A DNA stretch of 64,000 nucleotides, taken from contig JAHDWA010000037.1 in NCBI GenBank assembly GCA_023382535.1, positions 1 through 64,000 of the forward strand. The letters run 5' to 3'. The translations under genes and the position numbers were made by a program. Below are positions 49,177 through 58,899 of this stretch, piece after piece. Below the pieces are notes generated by a model. That model saw nothing but the letters and a program-made list of their open reading frames with translations, did no database searches and was not told where the DNA came from. The first letter of the stretch is position 1. Each line of letters begins with the position of its first letter. The DNA is from Anaerolineae bacterium. GTDB taxonomy: Bacteria; Chloroflexota; Anaerolineae; 4572-78; J111.

Positions 49177-49287
49177 AAAAACTCTGCTCAACTTTACACA
49201 GCCACTAATGCCTGCTCAACCTCTAGCAGCAGTTCGACCAAAATAAAATGGCTAAGTATTCATCTGAAAAACCATATGGGGGTAAAT

Positions 49288-49791
49288 ATGTATAAACTCT
49301 ACCAGGAATTCGACCGGATTGACGGACGCATTACCGAGTGGATGGCCCGATTTGGAGTGACATTGTTACGAATTAGTTTAGGGGTGGTATTTTTCTGGTT
49401 TGGTGTGCTTAAATTTTTTCCTGGCCTCAGCCCGGCCCAGGATTTGGCTACCCGGACCATTGACCTGCTGACCTTTGGCCTGGTACCCGCTACTGTCTCG
49501 ATCCCACTCCTGGCCGGGTGGGAATGTCTGATTGGGTTAGGGTTAATTACCGGACTGTTTATGCGGGCCACATTGCTACTGTTGTTTATGCAAATGCTGG
49601 GTACCATTACCCCCATCTTTTTATTTCCCGGCGAGGTTTTTACCGCTGTCCCGTATGCGCCAACCCTGGAAGGCCAATATATCATCAAAAATTTGGTTCT
49701 GGTCAGCGCTGGTATGGTGATTGGGGCCACGGTGCGCGGCGGGAGGGTCATCGCCGATCCGAAGATGGTCCGAACAGCGAAGTCGCTTTAA
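49288..49791 (+). CDS. DoxX/DUF417-like membrane protein
   Basis: 167 residues from ATG 49288, with GGGGG upstream (ATG 49276 is an alternative). Four hydrophobic helices: LLRISLGVVFFWFGVLKFF, a second starting near TVSIPLLAGWECLIGLGLIT, LLLLFMQMLGTITPIFLF and IIKNLVLVSAGMVIGATV. This is the pattern of DoxX-like and YkgB/DUF417 proteins, whose role is poorly defined (some linked to quinone or thiosulfate metabolism). No partners beside it; single gene after the B12 operon. Confidence 0.65.
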   Translation: MYKLYQEFDRIDGRITEWMARFGVTLLRISLGVVFFWFGVLKFFPGLSPAQDLATRTIDLLTFGLVPATVSIPLLAGWECLIGLGLITGLFMRATLLLLFMQMLGTITPIFLFPGEVFTAVPYAPTLEGQYIIKNLVLVSAGMVIGATVRGGRVIADPKMVRTAKSL

Positions 49792-49808
49792 AAGCACGAG
49801 CAGGTCGG

Positions 49809-50690
49809 CTACTTGGATTTGGTGGATGGCTGACGGAGTGGTACAGCGTCCTTTGATGCTGCTGCCCGGCGACGAACGTAGAGTGACTTTGCTGATGAGC
49901 CTTTGGTCTTTCGTTCTTTGATCTCAAGGTCATCCCCCATTGCCTTCAACAAGTCACTTAATTTCTTGAAACCATAAAGTCGGGGGTCGAAATCAGGCTT
50001 GATTTTGGTTAGATAGCTGCCAAACGCGCCGAGATGGACCCACCCCTCATCATCCCCTTGAGTACTCCCCAGGGCGTTGAGAATGAACTTTCTCGGAACC
50101 GCCGGGTGTGACGGCTTTTGCGATGATTCCGGCTCTCCTGACGTTGCTGAAATTGGCTGCGGTGTTTGTGGGGCAGGCGCATGGATAGGGCTGGCTGAAC
50201 TCTTTGGGGGTGAGACAGGACGAAGGACTTCCGTGAAGATAAACTTATGACACGCATTCCGAAACGCTTCCGGTGTTTTTTGTTCGCCAAAGCCCAACAC
50301 GATTAAGCCTTCTTCTCTGATCCGCAACGCCAGACCGGTAAAGTCGCTATCGCTTGAGACCAGACAAAAACCGTCGAAACGACGGGTGTAGAGCAGGTCC
50401 ATCGCATCAATAATGAGCGTACTGTCCGTCGCGTTTTTCCCGGTCGTATTGGCGAATTGCTGAATGGGTTTAATGGCATGCGTTTGGAGGACCTTTTTCC
50501 ACTGCGCACTGGCGGCCGAGGTAAAATCGCCATAAATCCGCTTCACGGTCGCCTCGCCAAACGTGGCGATTTCGGCGAGCAGCCCTTCGATAATCGTGGC
50601 TTGAGCATTATCAGCGTCAATGAGAACTGCCAATTTGAGCGTGGGTTCATCTGCTTCGAGTTTTGCGACGACTTTTGGAGTGACAGCCAA
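49809..50690 (-). CDS. NYN-domain (PIN-like) RNase with OST-HTH/LOTUS domain
   Basis: 293 residues from a TTG at 50690 with GGAGG five bases upstream. N-terminal NYN domain: LAVLIDADNAQATII, DSTLIIDAMDLL and CLVSSDSDFTGLALRIREEG give the clustered acidic residues of the nuclease site. After a Pro/Ser linker, residues about 200-275 (FILNALGSTQGDDEGWVHLGAFGSYLTKIKPDFDPRLYGFKKLSDLLKAM) form an OST-HTH/LOTUS domain, which binds RNA (G-quadruplex RNA in some cases). Close relatives occur widely in bacteria as single genes. A basic tail follows. Likely an RNA-processing enzyme; target unknown. Confidence 0.85.
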   Translation of the reverse strand: MAVTPKVVAKLEADEPTLKLAVLIDADNAQATIIEGLLAEIATFGEATVKRIYGDFTSAASAQWKKVLQTHAIKPIQQFANTTGKNATDSTLIIDAMDLLYTRRFDGFCLVSSDSDFTGLALRIREEGLIVLGFGEQKTPEAFRNACHKFIFTEVLRPVSPPKSSASPIHAPAPQTPQPISATSGEPESSQKPSHPAVPRKFILNALGSTQGDDEGWVHLGAFGSYLTKIKPDFDPRLYGFKKLSDLLKAMGDDLEIKERKTKGSSAKSLYVRRRAAASKDAVPLRQPSTKSK

Positions 50691-51396
50691 AATGACCTCC
50701 GTATTGAACGTGACGGGTCTGGACCGACGTAGAGGGTGCGTTCGAGATAGCGTTGATGAAGCTCCTCTTCATAGGCTGATGAAGAAGTATAGGATCGCAA
50801 ACCAGTTTGTGCAAGAGATTGATGATGCGATGATTCACTGAGCCACCCAAAGCCTCGCAAATTAGCTGCGCCCACGATACCTTCACAAACAGCCACTTGC
50901 CAATGAATGCTTTAGCCAGCCATTTCCCTAACGCTTCATCATTCGCAGATACTTTATCTTGTGGGCATGAGCCTGTCCTCACTGCCTTAAAGCTATTTTG
51001 GCGCTGTAATTTTATATCAACCAGCCTTAATCATTCTTATGGGGGTGACGATAGGCTCAATTGCACCTTTGCCTAACATTTGCGTAGATGCAACTTAGAT
51101 TGTATTCTATATGCTCTCTACCAAAGTGGGTTGCCCGACCCGTTTAAGATAAAGTGAAACCTGTAGCCATATCCTCAAGGGATCATAGATAGATTATTTT
51201 TTCTATACACTCTGAGCAGACATCAGTCGTCCTGAGACCCGCCAATACTTGGCTGACGAAAATATACTGACGGATGATGACCAACCCGTTCATTGTTTGG
51301 GAACCCTGCGTTTCAAACCGAGGCCTATCGTCAACAAAGTAACTCTTACTTGAGATTTGGCGCGAGTCTGAATAGATTGAGTGTCTTGTCATTTTA
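50691..51396. other. 706-bp gene-poor gap with a decayed attC-like half-site
   Basis: No convincing gene. At 50841-50881 a 41-base stretch matches the left half of the attC-like site at 13224-13264 (about three quarters identical, same orientation), including the CGCCCACGAT inner box, but the outer core reads ACCCAAA instead of GCCCAAC. GCCTAAC at 51071 lacks a partner. Probably remains of cassette DNA. Confidence 0.4.
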
Positions 51397-53457
51397 ATGA
51401 AATTCTTGCCTACGTCTTTTGTTGCCATCTTCCATCGAGTAAGGGGTTGGAATTGGAGAGCAACACTGGTTGTATTAGCAACAACAGGTGCTCTCTATTT
51501 TTATACCATTCCCTATCTAAAAACTCAGGTTATAACCAGTAGCGAAGGTTACACCTTTGCTAATGTACCCATCGAATTTGCCCTATACAACAAATTCCAC
51601 TATCCAATACATGCCCAATCATTCTACTTTCCTGGGATTGATGTATTTGTAATGAGCGGGCCGCTATATTTCATTATCGGTGGTTTCCTACTCAAGATTT
51701 TGGGAGTAGGAGTTTGGCAAATTTTACTACCTACTTTTAGCTCTATTCTCCTAATTATCCTGCTAGTGATTGGCACGGCTTTAAAATTCTATGATTACCT
51801 TACCGCAATTATAACCGCTTTGCTGTGTATGGTATTTAACTATCTTTCATATATGTCTTTATTTGGGCGACCAGACCCCCTGTTAGGCTTAACCTATGCG
51901 CTATTTTTACTCATACTCTATTATACTTGGAGCAAAGTTTTCTCCACCTCATCTCGGCAATGGTTGTCATTTATTATAGGTGTGCTGGCGACTACGATGG
52001 TCGTCTCCCATTGGCAAGGTGTCTTTGCAGTTTTTTATTTTCCGGTGCATTTATTTATTATGTATCGGCAAGGCGAGTCCTGGTTACGCCATGGCATACT
52101 ATTAACCTTAGGCAGTCTCGTTGGCTTTGCTCCCTGGGCTATCCTCTACATGTATTATGGTGAAAATCCAATAACCATTTTAAGGGCCGTATATCTTGGA
52201 AATGGTCTTGGTCGCTTTGCCGTCGAACAGTTAAGAGCACTAAGCCCTTTTCGTATCTTTTATCCTATCCAATCAATGCCGGGTGGTTGGGCAATCGGAC
52301 TCGGGGCAATATTATTTTTAACTCTCTATTTGCTACGGTTTATTAAACCGATTCACTCTTATTTTCAACAATTCGATAACAAGCCAGAAGCACGCCGACT
52401 GGATTTGCTTTTACTGTGGAGTCTTATAGGCTGGTTTATCTTTTACTATTTTTTGATTATTAATCGTCAGTTTCAATATCTATCAAACGTACTCTTTCCG
52501 CTGATTTTAATTTCTGCGCGTGGTTATGTGTTAAGTTACTTTTTATCGGAGCGTATGCTCAGAAAGCAACGGCTAATCCAGGTCGCCTTCACAATCGGAG
52601 TGCTTGTTTTTGCGGGAAATTATCTGATAAATAATTTAAACTTCTCAAGCCCCTTTCCCCTGCAACGCCCCAATACCATTTATAACGCAACCCGGCAGGC
52701 CTTGCAAAAGTTTGTTACCGGGGATTACGCTTTGATTTTGGGTATTGAGCCTTATCACTACCTTTACGACTATAAATACATCTCAAATGTGATGCTTGAA
52801 GCAAACTGGGTGGAAAACCAAAGTGATCTTAAGAATGCCCACCCCAACCGCCTCTCCTGGGGTTTTCCCGATATACCTCTGGCTCAACGCCAGGAGCTGG
52901 TGGCAAACAAAGGTCAAATCGCAGTTATACCTGATGAATTCGGTATGTTTCAAAAAAAATTTTTTGACCGGCGTATCTGGCAACCCCATTTCAAAAAAGT
53001 TGCTTCGATCTTTTCGCCAGGCAGAGAAAGCGCCTTTCCGATTTATTATCGGCAAGATATTGCTCACACCCTTTTTGAAAATCTACATCTAGAGACCAAT
53101 ACATCAGGTTGTGTAAATGGAGTGCTATGGCTAATATATGATCCCTGGCATGATATGCCAGATAATATTACCGGCAAGGAATGGCACGAGTTAACAGAAA
53201 CTCAAAAAGAGCAAGTCATTTTCAACTTTTTTGAATACCACCAATGGTTTGGCCAGCGATCAAGATTTGAATCACTGTCGACTCTTCGAGATACGGTCAT
53301 CATCCAAATAGATCAATATTTCACCCAACAAGAATTTTATGAAAATTATTTTCGAGAAAGTTTAGGAGTTGTATTGGAACATCGGCGCACCATTGAAGAA
53401 GCAATGGATGATGTTATCAACCGTTCGTTGAGATCTTATTTTTGTTCCGAAAAATAA
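51397..53457 (+). CDS. GT-C family membrane glycosyltransferase (large)
   Basis: 686 residues. About eleven hydrophobic helices up to residue 420, then a 260-residue soluble C-terminal domain. The first outer loop after helix 1 contains SSEGYTFANVPIEFALYNKF, in the position of the acidic catalytic loop of GT-C enzymes, and GRPDPLLGLTYALFLLI follows later. It resembles ArnT/PMT-like transferases that use polyprenyl-phosphate sugars. First gene of a nine-gene AT-rich operon; the GT2 enzyme next to it could make its lipid-linked sugar donor. ATG at 51397, no clear ribosome site. Confidence 0.65.
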   Translation: MKFLPTSFVAIFHRVRGWNWRATLVVLATTGALYFYTIPYLKTQVITSSEGYTFANVPIEFALYNKFHYPIHAQSFYFPGIDVFVMSGPLYFIIGGFLLKILGVGVWQILLPTFSSILLIILLVIGTALKFYDYLTAIITALLCMVFNYLSYMSLFGRPDPLLGLTYALFLLILYYTWSKVFSTSSRQWLSFIIGVLATTMVVSHWQGVFAVFYFPVHLFIMYRQGESWLRHGILLTLGSLVGFAPWAILYMYYGENPITILRAVYLGNGLGRFAVEQLRALSPFRIFYPIQSMPGGWAIGLGAILFLTLYLLRFIKPIHSYFQQFDNKPEARRLDLLLLWSLIGWFIFYYFLIINRQFQYLSNVLFPLILISARGYVLSYFLSERMLRKQRLIQVAFTIGVLVFAGNYLINNLNFSSPFPLQRPNTIYNATRQALQKFVTGDYALILGIEPYHYLYDYKYISNVMLEANWVENQSDLKNAHPNRLSWGFPDIPLAQRQELVANKGQIAVIPDEFGMFQKKFFDRRIWQPHFKKVASIFSPGRESAFPIYYRQDIAHTLFENLHLETNTSGCVNGVLWLIYDPWHDMPDNITGKEWHELTETQKEQVIFNFFEYHQWFGQRSRFESLSTLRDTVIIQIDQYFTQQEFYENYFRESLGVVLEHRRTIEEAMDDVINRSLRSYFCSEK

Positions 53458-53486
53458 TGGTTACATTACATTTTGGGATACCTTAA

Positions 53487-54347
53487 ATGCTGTGGATCTT
53501 ATTACCCGCGTATAACGAGGAAGAATCGCTTCCCAAGTTGCTTCCACAAATAACCCAAGTATTCGTCGCCAAGCAAATCCCTTATAGAATTGTTGTGGTG
53601 AACGATGGCAGTCTTGACAACACAGCCGACATATTGGCTAACTTTGAGGCGGCTATTCCGTTGACCACAATCACTCATAAACTTAACCGGGGGTTAGGTG
53701 AAACTGAGCGGGATGGGTTTGAATATATCGCCGAACATTGCCATGCCGATGATGTTATCATCCGTATGGATTGTGATAATACTCATAAGCCAGATTATAT
53801 TTTTGATCTGCTAAATAAGCTTAGCGAAGGATACGACGTAGTCAACACTTCCCGGTTTCAACCAGGTGGAGATCAATTGGGATTATCCATGTATCGCCGG
53901 GTGATCAGTCGGTTTGCCAATATTTTTATGCAGTTTATCTTTGGTATCTCTGGCGTTTATGATTACTCCTGCGGGTATCGCGCCTATCGAGGTCAAGTTA
54001 TTCAGGATGCCATTCGCATCTTTGGCAACAATTTTATTCAACTTCGTGGTCTTGGCTTTACGTCAACGCTGGAAATGTTGGTCAAGCTTCATATTTTGGG
54101 CTGTCACTTTGCTGAGATCCCTTTTGTTTTACGTTATGATCTCAAAGAGAGTGGCAGTAAGATGGTAACTAGCATAACGACGCTGGGCTATCTGACGATG
54201 GCTATTATGTATCACTGGCCTTATGGGGGTTGGAAAAAACAGTATCAAGGTTTGAGCCGGTTATATCGGGAGAGTCCGGATCGCGCTTTTGAAAAATTTA
54301 GCCTCAATGCCTTACGGCGATATATGGTAAGCCGAATAAGCCTCTAA
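53487..54347 (+). CDS. GT2 glycosyltransferase (polyprenyl-phosphate sugar synthase-like)
   Basis: 286 residues. GT-A fold with ILLPAYNEEESLPKLL, VVVNDGSLDNTADIL and IRMDCDNTHKPDYIFDLL, the metal-binding Asp motif, as in dolichol-phosphate mannose synthase and related enzymes. YSCGYRAYRGQVI and the C-terminal helices follow. It probably transfers a sugar from a nucleotide donor to a lipid phosphate at the inner membrane face. TAATGA overlap with the next gene shows tight coupling. Confidence 0.8.
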   Translation: MLWILLPAYNEEESLPKLLPQITQVFVAKQIPYRIVVVNDGSLDNTADILANFEAAIPLTTITHKLNRGLGETERDGFEYIAEHCHADDVIIRMDCDNTHKPDYIFDLLNKLSEGYDVVNTSRFQPGGDQLGLSMYRRVISRFANIFMQFIFGISGVYDYSCGYRAYRGQVIQDAIRIFGNNFIQLRGLGFTSTLEMLVKLHILGCHFAEIPFVLRYDLKESGSKMVTSITTLGYLTMAIMYHWPYGGWKKQYQGLSRLYRESPDRAFEKFSLNALRRYMVSRISL

Positions 54348-56011
54348 TGACCTCGTTTCAGTATCAATCATCCGGGTTATATCAACAAATTATTACTAGC
54401 TGCCGCCACTTGTTAAGTGAACAAAATCGAGACCCCTATCAAACGAGTTATGGCTGTTTTGATCGGCGTTATTGGGCCTGGAAATTGGTTGATTATCCTG
54501 AGGCTACATTTCAACGCAACGTTTATCCCCTGGCCTGGTTGGCCCAACATCTTACCCAACCGGATACCGGGATGACACCGGTCATTTTAACCGAGGCAGT
54601 CCAAGCGGGCCTAATGTTTGCAGCTCGCGCTCAGCATCAGAATGGCTCATTCGACCAAGCTTTCCCCTATGAACAGAGTTTTGGAGCTACGGCCTTTTTA
54701 ATTCACCCTTTACTAAAAGCTTTTCAAATTGTCCAAAGTTCATTTGACTCAGCGGGTGCACAAGTCATTGTTGATTGCCTGCAAAAAGCTTGCAATTTTC
54801 TATGCAAGCATAATGAAGACCACGGTCATATCGCTAATCATTTAGCCGGAGCTGTTTTGTCCCTATTAACCGCTGCCCAATTTTTGAACGAGCCTCGATA
54901 TCGCCACCGCGCCTTGGATTTGCTCAATAACATTCTAGCGCATCAGTCACCTGAAGGCTGGTTTTTAGAGTATGAAGGCGCCGATCCAGGTTATCAAACT
55001 CTATGTCTCTATTATCTTGCACAAGTTTATTGTCTACATCCTGACGAATCTTTGGGAAATGCTCTGGGAAGAGCCATCAAATTTTTGGCCTGGTTTATAC
55101 ATCCCGATGGAAGTTTTGGGGGTGAATATGGCAGCCGGCGAACATCCATTTACTACCCTGGCGGTATCGCTTTGCTCAGTGAAGAATTTCCGCTGGCTCA
55201 GGCAATGACGGCATTCATGCTCGAATCGATCTTAAATGGTCATACCATTACCTTACAGGATATTGATATCGCCAATATGGCCCCTTTGTTAAGCAACTAT
55301 TTACTTTTCTTTGAGGCTGAGGGACTATCTTCTAACGAATTTCTACCCGAACTCCCCTGTCAACATAAGATAACCTTTCAAGATTTCTCTGAGGCGGGTC
55401 TACATATTCGTGGAACACAACATTACTATGCTGTTGTTGGTTTAAATACTGGGGGGAGTCTCAAAGTATTTAATCAAACGCAAAAGCGATTGGTATTTAA
55501 TGATAGCGGTTATGTGGGTCAGATCAAGCCCAATACATTTATCACGTCTCAGATAACTGCCCTACCTTCGCGTAAATTAGTTCAGGACGATGATATTCAA
55601 CTTGAAGTTCCATTTTATGAAATGCCAACCGTAATGCCAACTCCATTTCGATTTATCATTTTGCGTCTACTAAACCTAACCCTGATGCGAAACATTAAAA
55701 TTGGAAATTTTGTCAAAAGATTCTTGGTTAACCTGCTCATCACCCAGAAGCGACCTATCCCCTTGAAATTAGAAAGACAGATTAAATTTGAATCAGAAAA
55801 AATAGAGATAGTTGACAAATTAACCCTGGAGGGAAATTTAGCTTTGTCCTATCTTGAATGTGGGCGCCTTTTTATTGGGATTCATATGGCTTCAGCACGA
55901 TATTTTCAAGGTCTTGGGGATCCAATCCAAGCGTCTAAGCCCATTCAGATCGACATCCAACATTTAAACGAGTATCAAACCATAGAGAATCATCGTCAAA
56001 TTCTCTTATAG
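54347..56011 (+). CDS. Alpha/alpha-toroid protein of the glycan operon
   Basis: 554 residues. The first roughly 320 residues are helical hairpins with repeated motifs such as AARAQHQNGSFDQAF, NILAHQSPEGWFLEYEGADPGYQTL and FIHPDGSFGGEYGSRRTSIY, the (alpha/alpha) toroid pattern of terpene cyclase-like, heparinase II-like and glucuronyl-epimerase-like proteins. The C-terminal 200 residues are beta-rich (YAVVGLNTGGSLKVF), as in polysaccharide lyases. No signal peptide. It may be a cytoplasmic lyase or epimerase acting on the operon's glycan; the function is not established. Confidence 0.55.
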   Translation: MTSFQYQSSGLYQQIITSCRHLLSEQNRDPYQTSYGCFDRRYWAWKLVDYPEATFQRNVYPLAWLAQHLTQPDTGMTPVILTEAVQAGLMFAARAQHQNGSFDQAFPYEQSFGATAFLIHPLLKAFQIVQSSFDSAGAQVIVDCLQKACNFLCKHNEDHGHIANHLAGAVLSLLTAAQFLNEPRYRHRALDLLNNILAHQSPEGWFLEYEGADPGYQTLCLYYLAQVYCLHPDESLGNALGRAIKFLAWFIHPDGSFGGEYGSRRTSIYYPGGIALLSEEFPLAQAMTAFMLESILNGHTITLQDIDIANMAPLLSNYLLFFEAEGLSSNEFLPELPCQHKITFQDFSEAGLHIRGTQHYYAVVGLNTGGSLKVFNQTQKRLVFNDSGYVGQIKPNTFITSQITALPSRKLVQDDDIQLEVPFYEMPTVMPTPFRFIILRLLNLTLMRNIKIGNFVKRFLVNLLITQKRPIPLKLERQIKFESEKIEIVDKLTLEGNLALSYLECGRLFIGIHMASARYFQGLGDPIQASKPIQIDIQHLNEYQTIENHRQILL

Positions 56012-56026
56012 GCAGGAGTTTCACTT

Positions 56027-57082
56027 ATCGCTGCTTCGCGTGAACAGAGTAGAGCAGATACCCTAACATCCCCTTGGCGTAACCTACGTCAATGGGGATT
56101 AAGTTTTGGCATTAGCTTTATCGCCATCATTATCATTTTATATTTGATCAATTGGACAGAGCTATTGCAGGCATTTAGCCGGATAAATTGGGTTAATTAT
56201 TTCTTGGCAATTTGTTTTGGATTGGGGCACTTTGTGTTTCGTGCCTTGAGTTGGCGAGTCTTGCTATTACGGCAGATAGATTTCCGCAAAACCTTCTTGA
56301 CCATGCAGACGGGCTATCTCATTAACAACATTCTGCCATTAAGATTAGGTGAGATTGGTCGTGCGCTCTTACTAAGCCAATCAACTGATCTTCAATTACC
56401 CTTTATACTTTCAACCATTATTTTGGAGCGGCTGCTTGATCTAGCTATTGTTGCCGTCCTACTCATTATAACGTTGCCGCTTGTTTTAGGTAAGGTCTAC
56501 ACTTATCATATCGCCGTTCTATTTCTCGTCATTTTAGTTATAGGATTATTAATCTTATTTGTTATTGTTCGACATCGAGATTGGATTACAGCACACTTAT
56601 ATGCAACTACTGAAACCAGGAAAAAAGGGGGTATACGTAATTTTATCCTGCCCAAGGTGATCTCACTTCTTGAGGGGTTGACAGTATTAACCCAACCCAC
56701 CCAATTCTTGTTGAGTATTTTTTACTTGGTTTTGGCCTGGCTTCAAGCGATCCTGGCCTCTTATGTCCTGTTGTTGACGATCGCTCCCCATGCCCCATTT
56801 TGGTGGGGCGTCTTTGTCAATGCCGCACCGGCCATTGGTACAGCCCTCCCGTCAGCACCAGGTGGGCTTGGCGTGTTTGAAGCGACAATAGTTGCTGCTT
56901 TGTCTCTCCTTAAAGTATCTTTTTCAACTGCGGTGGCTTACGCAGTCGTGATGCATTTTAATGTCTACCTGATAACCACCATTTTTGGTGTAGTAGCTTT
57001 GGGCACACAACGTTACTCTTTGAGTCGTTTGATCGCAGATATTAATCATCGAGGGTACAGGACACCTTGGGGCAGAACTTAA
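56027..57082 (+). CDS. Flippase-like membrane protein (UPF0104/LPG-synthase TM domain) with probable ATC start
   Basis: 351 residues if started at ATC 56027; 312 if the first ordinary start (TTG 56144) is used. The TTG version lacks most of the first membrane helix (WGLSFGISFIAIIIILYLIN), which all relatives have. The upstream frame is open from a TAG at 56009-56011 and contains no ATG, GTG or TTG, while CAGGAG ends eight bases before ATC. The rest has PLRLGEIGRALLLSQ and SAPGGLGVFEATIVAAL, hallmarks of the flippase-like/aglD family, with about eight helices. Likely role: transport of lipid-linked glycan in this operon. Confidence 0.75.
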   Translation: MAASREQSRADTLTSPWRNLRQWGLSFGISFIAIIIILYLINWTELLQAFSRINWVNYFLAICFGLGHFVFRALSWRVLLLRQIDFRKTFLTMQTGYLINNILPLRLGEIGRALLLSQSTDLQLPFILSTIILERLLDLAIVAVLLIITLPLVLGKVYTYHIAVLFLVILVIGLLILFVIVRHRDWITAHLYATTETRKKGGIRNFILPKVISLLEGLTVLTQPTQFLLSIFYLVLAWLQAILASYVLLLTIAPHAPFWWGVFVNAAPAIGTALPSAPGGLGVFEATIVAALSLLKVSFSTAVAYAVVMHFNVYLITTIFGVVALGTQRYSLSRLIADINHRGYRTPWGRT

Positions 57083-58020
57083 CAGCGGCGATTTCTAGCG
57101 ACATTGATACCCTCAATTCTATCTATAAAGGGCAGGGTTGCCATCGGGCGGCGGGTTACACTTATGCTGAGTTACACATGGGGTTAGAAAATTTTTCCCG
57201 TTTCCTTGAGCCGTATGGCATCCGAGCCACCCTATTTATGGTTGGACAAGATTTTCTCAGGGAGAAGAATCACAGTTATATCAAGGCTGTTGTCAATGAA
57301 GGGCATGAGATTGCCAATCACACTTTTTCGCACAGCCAAGGATTTCGATTGTTATCTCCAGAGCAAAAAGAGCTAGAGATAGAAAAAATGGAAACATTGT
57401 GTGCAAAAGTTACCGGACAAAAGCCGATTGGCTTTCGCTCACCCGGTTGGAATATTAGTGATGATGCTTTACCGATTCTACAACGACGGGGCTATCTGTA
57501 CGACTCTTCCCTCTTTCCCACCAGTCTCATGCCACTCTTAAAATATTTACACTGGCGAACAATGCACAGTCGTCAGGGGGGGGACCGGACCACAATGGGG
57601 CAGTGGCAATATATGTTTGCTGTGGCCAATCCCTATCGGACATCGAAAACCAGTCTGGCTCGACGTGGCACAGAAGGCATCGTTGAATTTCCGATTACCG
57701 TAACCCCAATTATCCGCTTACCGTTTTTTGCCACATTCTTATTAGCCACTGGGCTGGATTTATTCAAACTTTCTTATCAAGCCCTAAAAGCCTGGAAACG
57801 ACCGATCCAGTTTCAGTTTCATCTATCCGATTTTGTTGACTATCATCACCCTGATTTAGCGGATCAGGTACCTCAACCCGGGCAGGGCCTATACGTGCCG
57901 AAAGCTTTGTATACCCCCTTCTCTGAAAAAATCAAACTATTTCGCCAGGTTCTTGATATTATGGCTGGCGATTATTCGTTTCATACTTTAGCCCAATGGG
58001 TAAAGCATTATTCAAGTTAA
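57067..58020 (+). CDS. Polysaccharide deacetylase (NodB-like)
   Basis: 317 residues from TTG 57067, overlapping the previous gene by 16 bases. The N-terminal AISSDIDTLNSIY supplies the catalytic Asp pair, IRATLFMVGQDF and HEIANHTFSHSQGF the metal-binding HxxxH, and IGFRSPGWNISDDALPIL the conserved Arg loop. The family removes N-acetyl groups from sugars. C-terminal part is helical. Within this operon it may deacetylate an amino sugar that is later formylated or methylated. Confidence 0.85.
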   Translation: MGQNLTAAISSDIDTLNSIYKGQGCHRAAGYTYAELHMGLENFSRFLEPYGIRATLFMVGQDFLREKNHSYIKAVVNEGHEIANHTFSHSQGFRLLSPEQKELEIEKMETLCAKVTGQKPIGFRSPGWNISDDALPILQRRGYLYDSSLFPTSLMPLLKYLHWRTMHSRQGGDRTTMGQWQYMFAVANPYRTSKTSLARRGTEGIVEFPITVTPIIRLPFFATFLLATGLDLFKLSYQALKAWKRPIQFQFHLSDFVDYHHPDLADQVPQPGQGLYVPKALYTPFSEKIKLFRQVLDIMAGDYSFHTLAQWVKHYSS

Positions 58021-58059
58021 GAAACTTTATTTACTAAAATAGATTAGATTCAAAAGATT

Positions 58060-58899
58060 ATGTCAAATGAAAATCAGGCTTTAAAGGCTGAAGGAGCCAC
58101 ATTTTGGAATATCAATCCCTGCGGTGGAACTTGGAATCACTACCAGGAATTTATAACCTGGATGCAAAACACTGAGCCTTATCTGTATGAAATCTTAGGC
58201 ACTTATAGTTGGTCAGGCAAGAAAGTTTTAGAGGTTGGATGTGGGCAGGGTACGGTTACAAATTATCTTCCTACGCTTGGTACCCGCATCTTTAGCGTAG
58301 ACATGTCATCTCAATCATTAAAGCAAACCCGACAGGGCGCTGTTGAGTTAAATCTTCAGGATCAAATTGATTTAGCTGTTAGCGATGCGGAATCGCTACC
58401 ATTTCCTAATAACTCTTTTGATATTATTATCTCTGGTGGGGTTCTACATCATACGCCCAACACTCAAGCAGGAATTGACGAAATCTACCGAACCCTAAAA
58501 CCAGGTGGTAAAGCTATCATCATGCTTTACCGGTCGGGTAACCCTAAATGGTGGACAACTTATTTATTGAGAACTGTTTCACAGCTTGTAGATAAAATCA
58601 CCGACACACCTCATACCTTAGCCCGACGTCTACAAGCGCAACAACAAAAAAACAGCAAAAAAGGAACTGCCTTAATCGAACTTTTTGGAGTCCCGATCCT
58701 AAAGGCTTATTCAAATCGGGAAGCCCAAGTTTTCTTTCAAAAGTTTGGCCAGATACATATTTCAAATCATCAGGCTGGATTTGTCCGCCTTATTGATATT
58801 CTGCCGATTTTAAAATCACTGGAGACTGTTCTCCGTTGGGTTGATCGAAAAATGAAAGATCGGTGGGGATTTTATCAAGTAATTGAGGCCAGGAAATGA
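58060..58899 (+). CDS. Class I SAM-dependent methyltransferase
   Basis: 279 residues. Motif I KVLEVGCGQGTVTNYLP, motif II FSVDMSSQSL and the Methyltransf_11 segment LPFPNNSFDIIISGGVLHHTPNT. It probably methylates a sugar hydroxyl or amine of the operon's glycan. ATGA overlap with the aminotransferase gene downstream. The second half (TDTPHTLARRLQAQQQKN) has no recognised domain. Confidence 0.85.
   Translation: MSNENQALKAEGATFWNINPCGGTWNHYQEFITWMQNTEPYLYEILGTYSWSGKKVLEVGCGQGTVTNYLPTLGTRIFSVDMSSQSLKQTRQGAVELNLQDQIDLAVSDAESLPFPNNSFDIIISGGVLHHTPNTQAGIDEIYRTLKPGGKAIIMLYRSGNPKWWTTYLLRTVSQLVDKITDTPHTLARRLQAQQQKNSKKGTALIELFGVPILKAYSNREAQVFFQKFGQIHISNHQAGFVRLIDILPILKSLETVLRWVDRKMKDRWGFYQVIEARK

Noticed and set aside
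51183..51428. 81-codon minus-strand frame before the glycan operon
   Set aside because: No ribosome site, no recognisable motif, and it overlaps the start of the GT-C gene.
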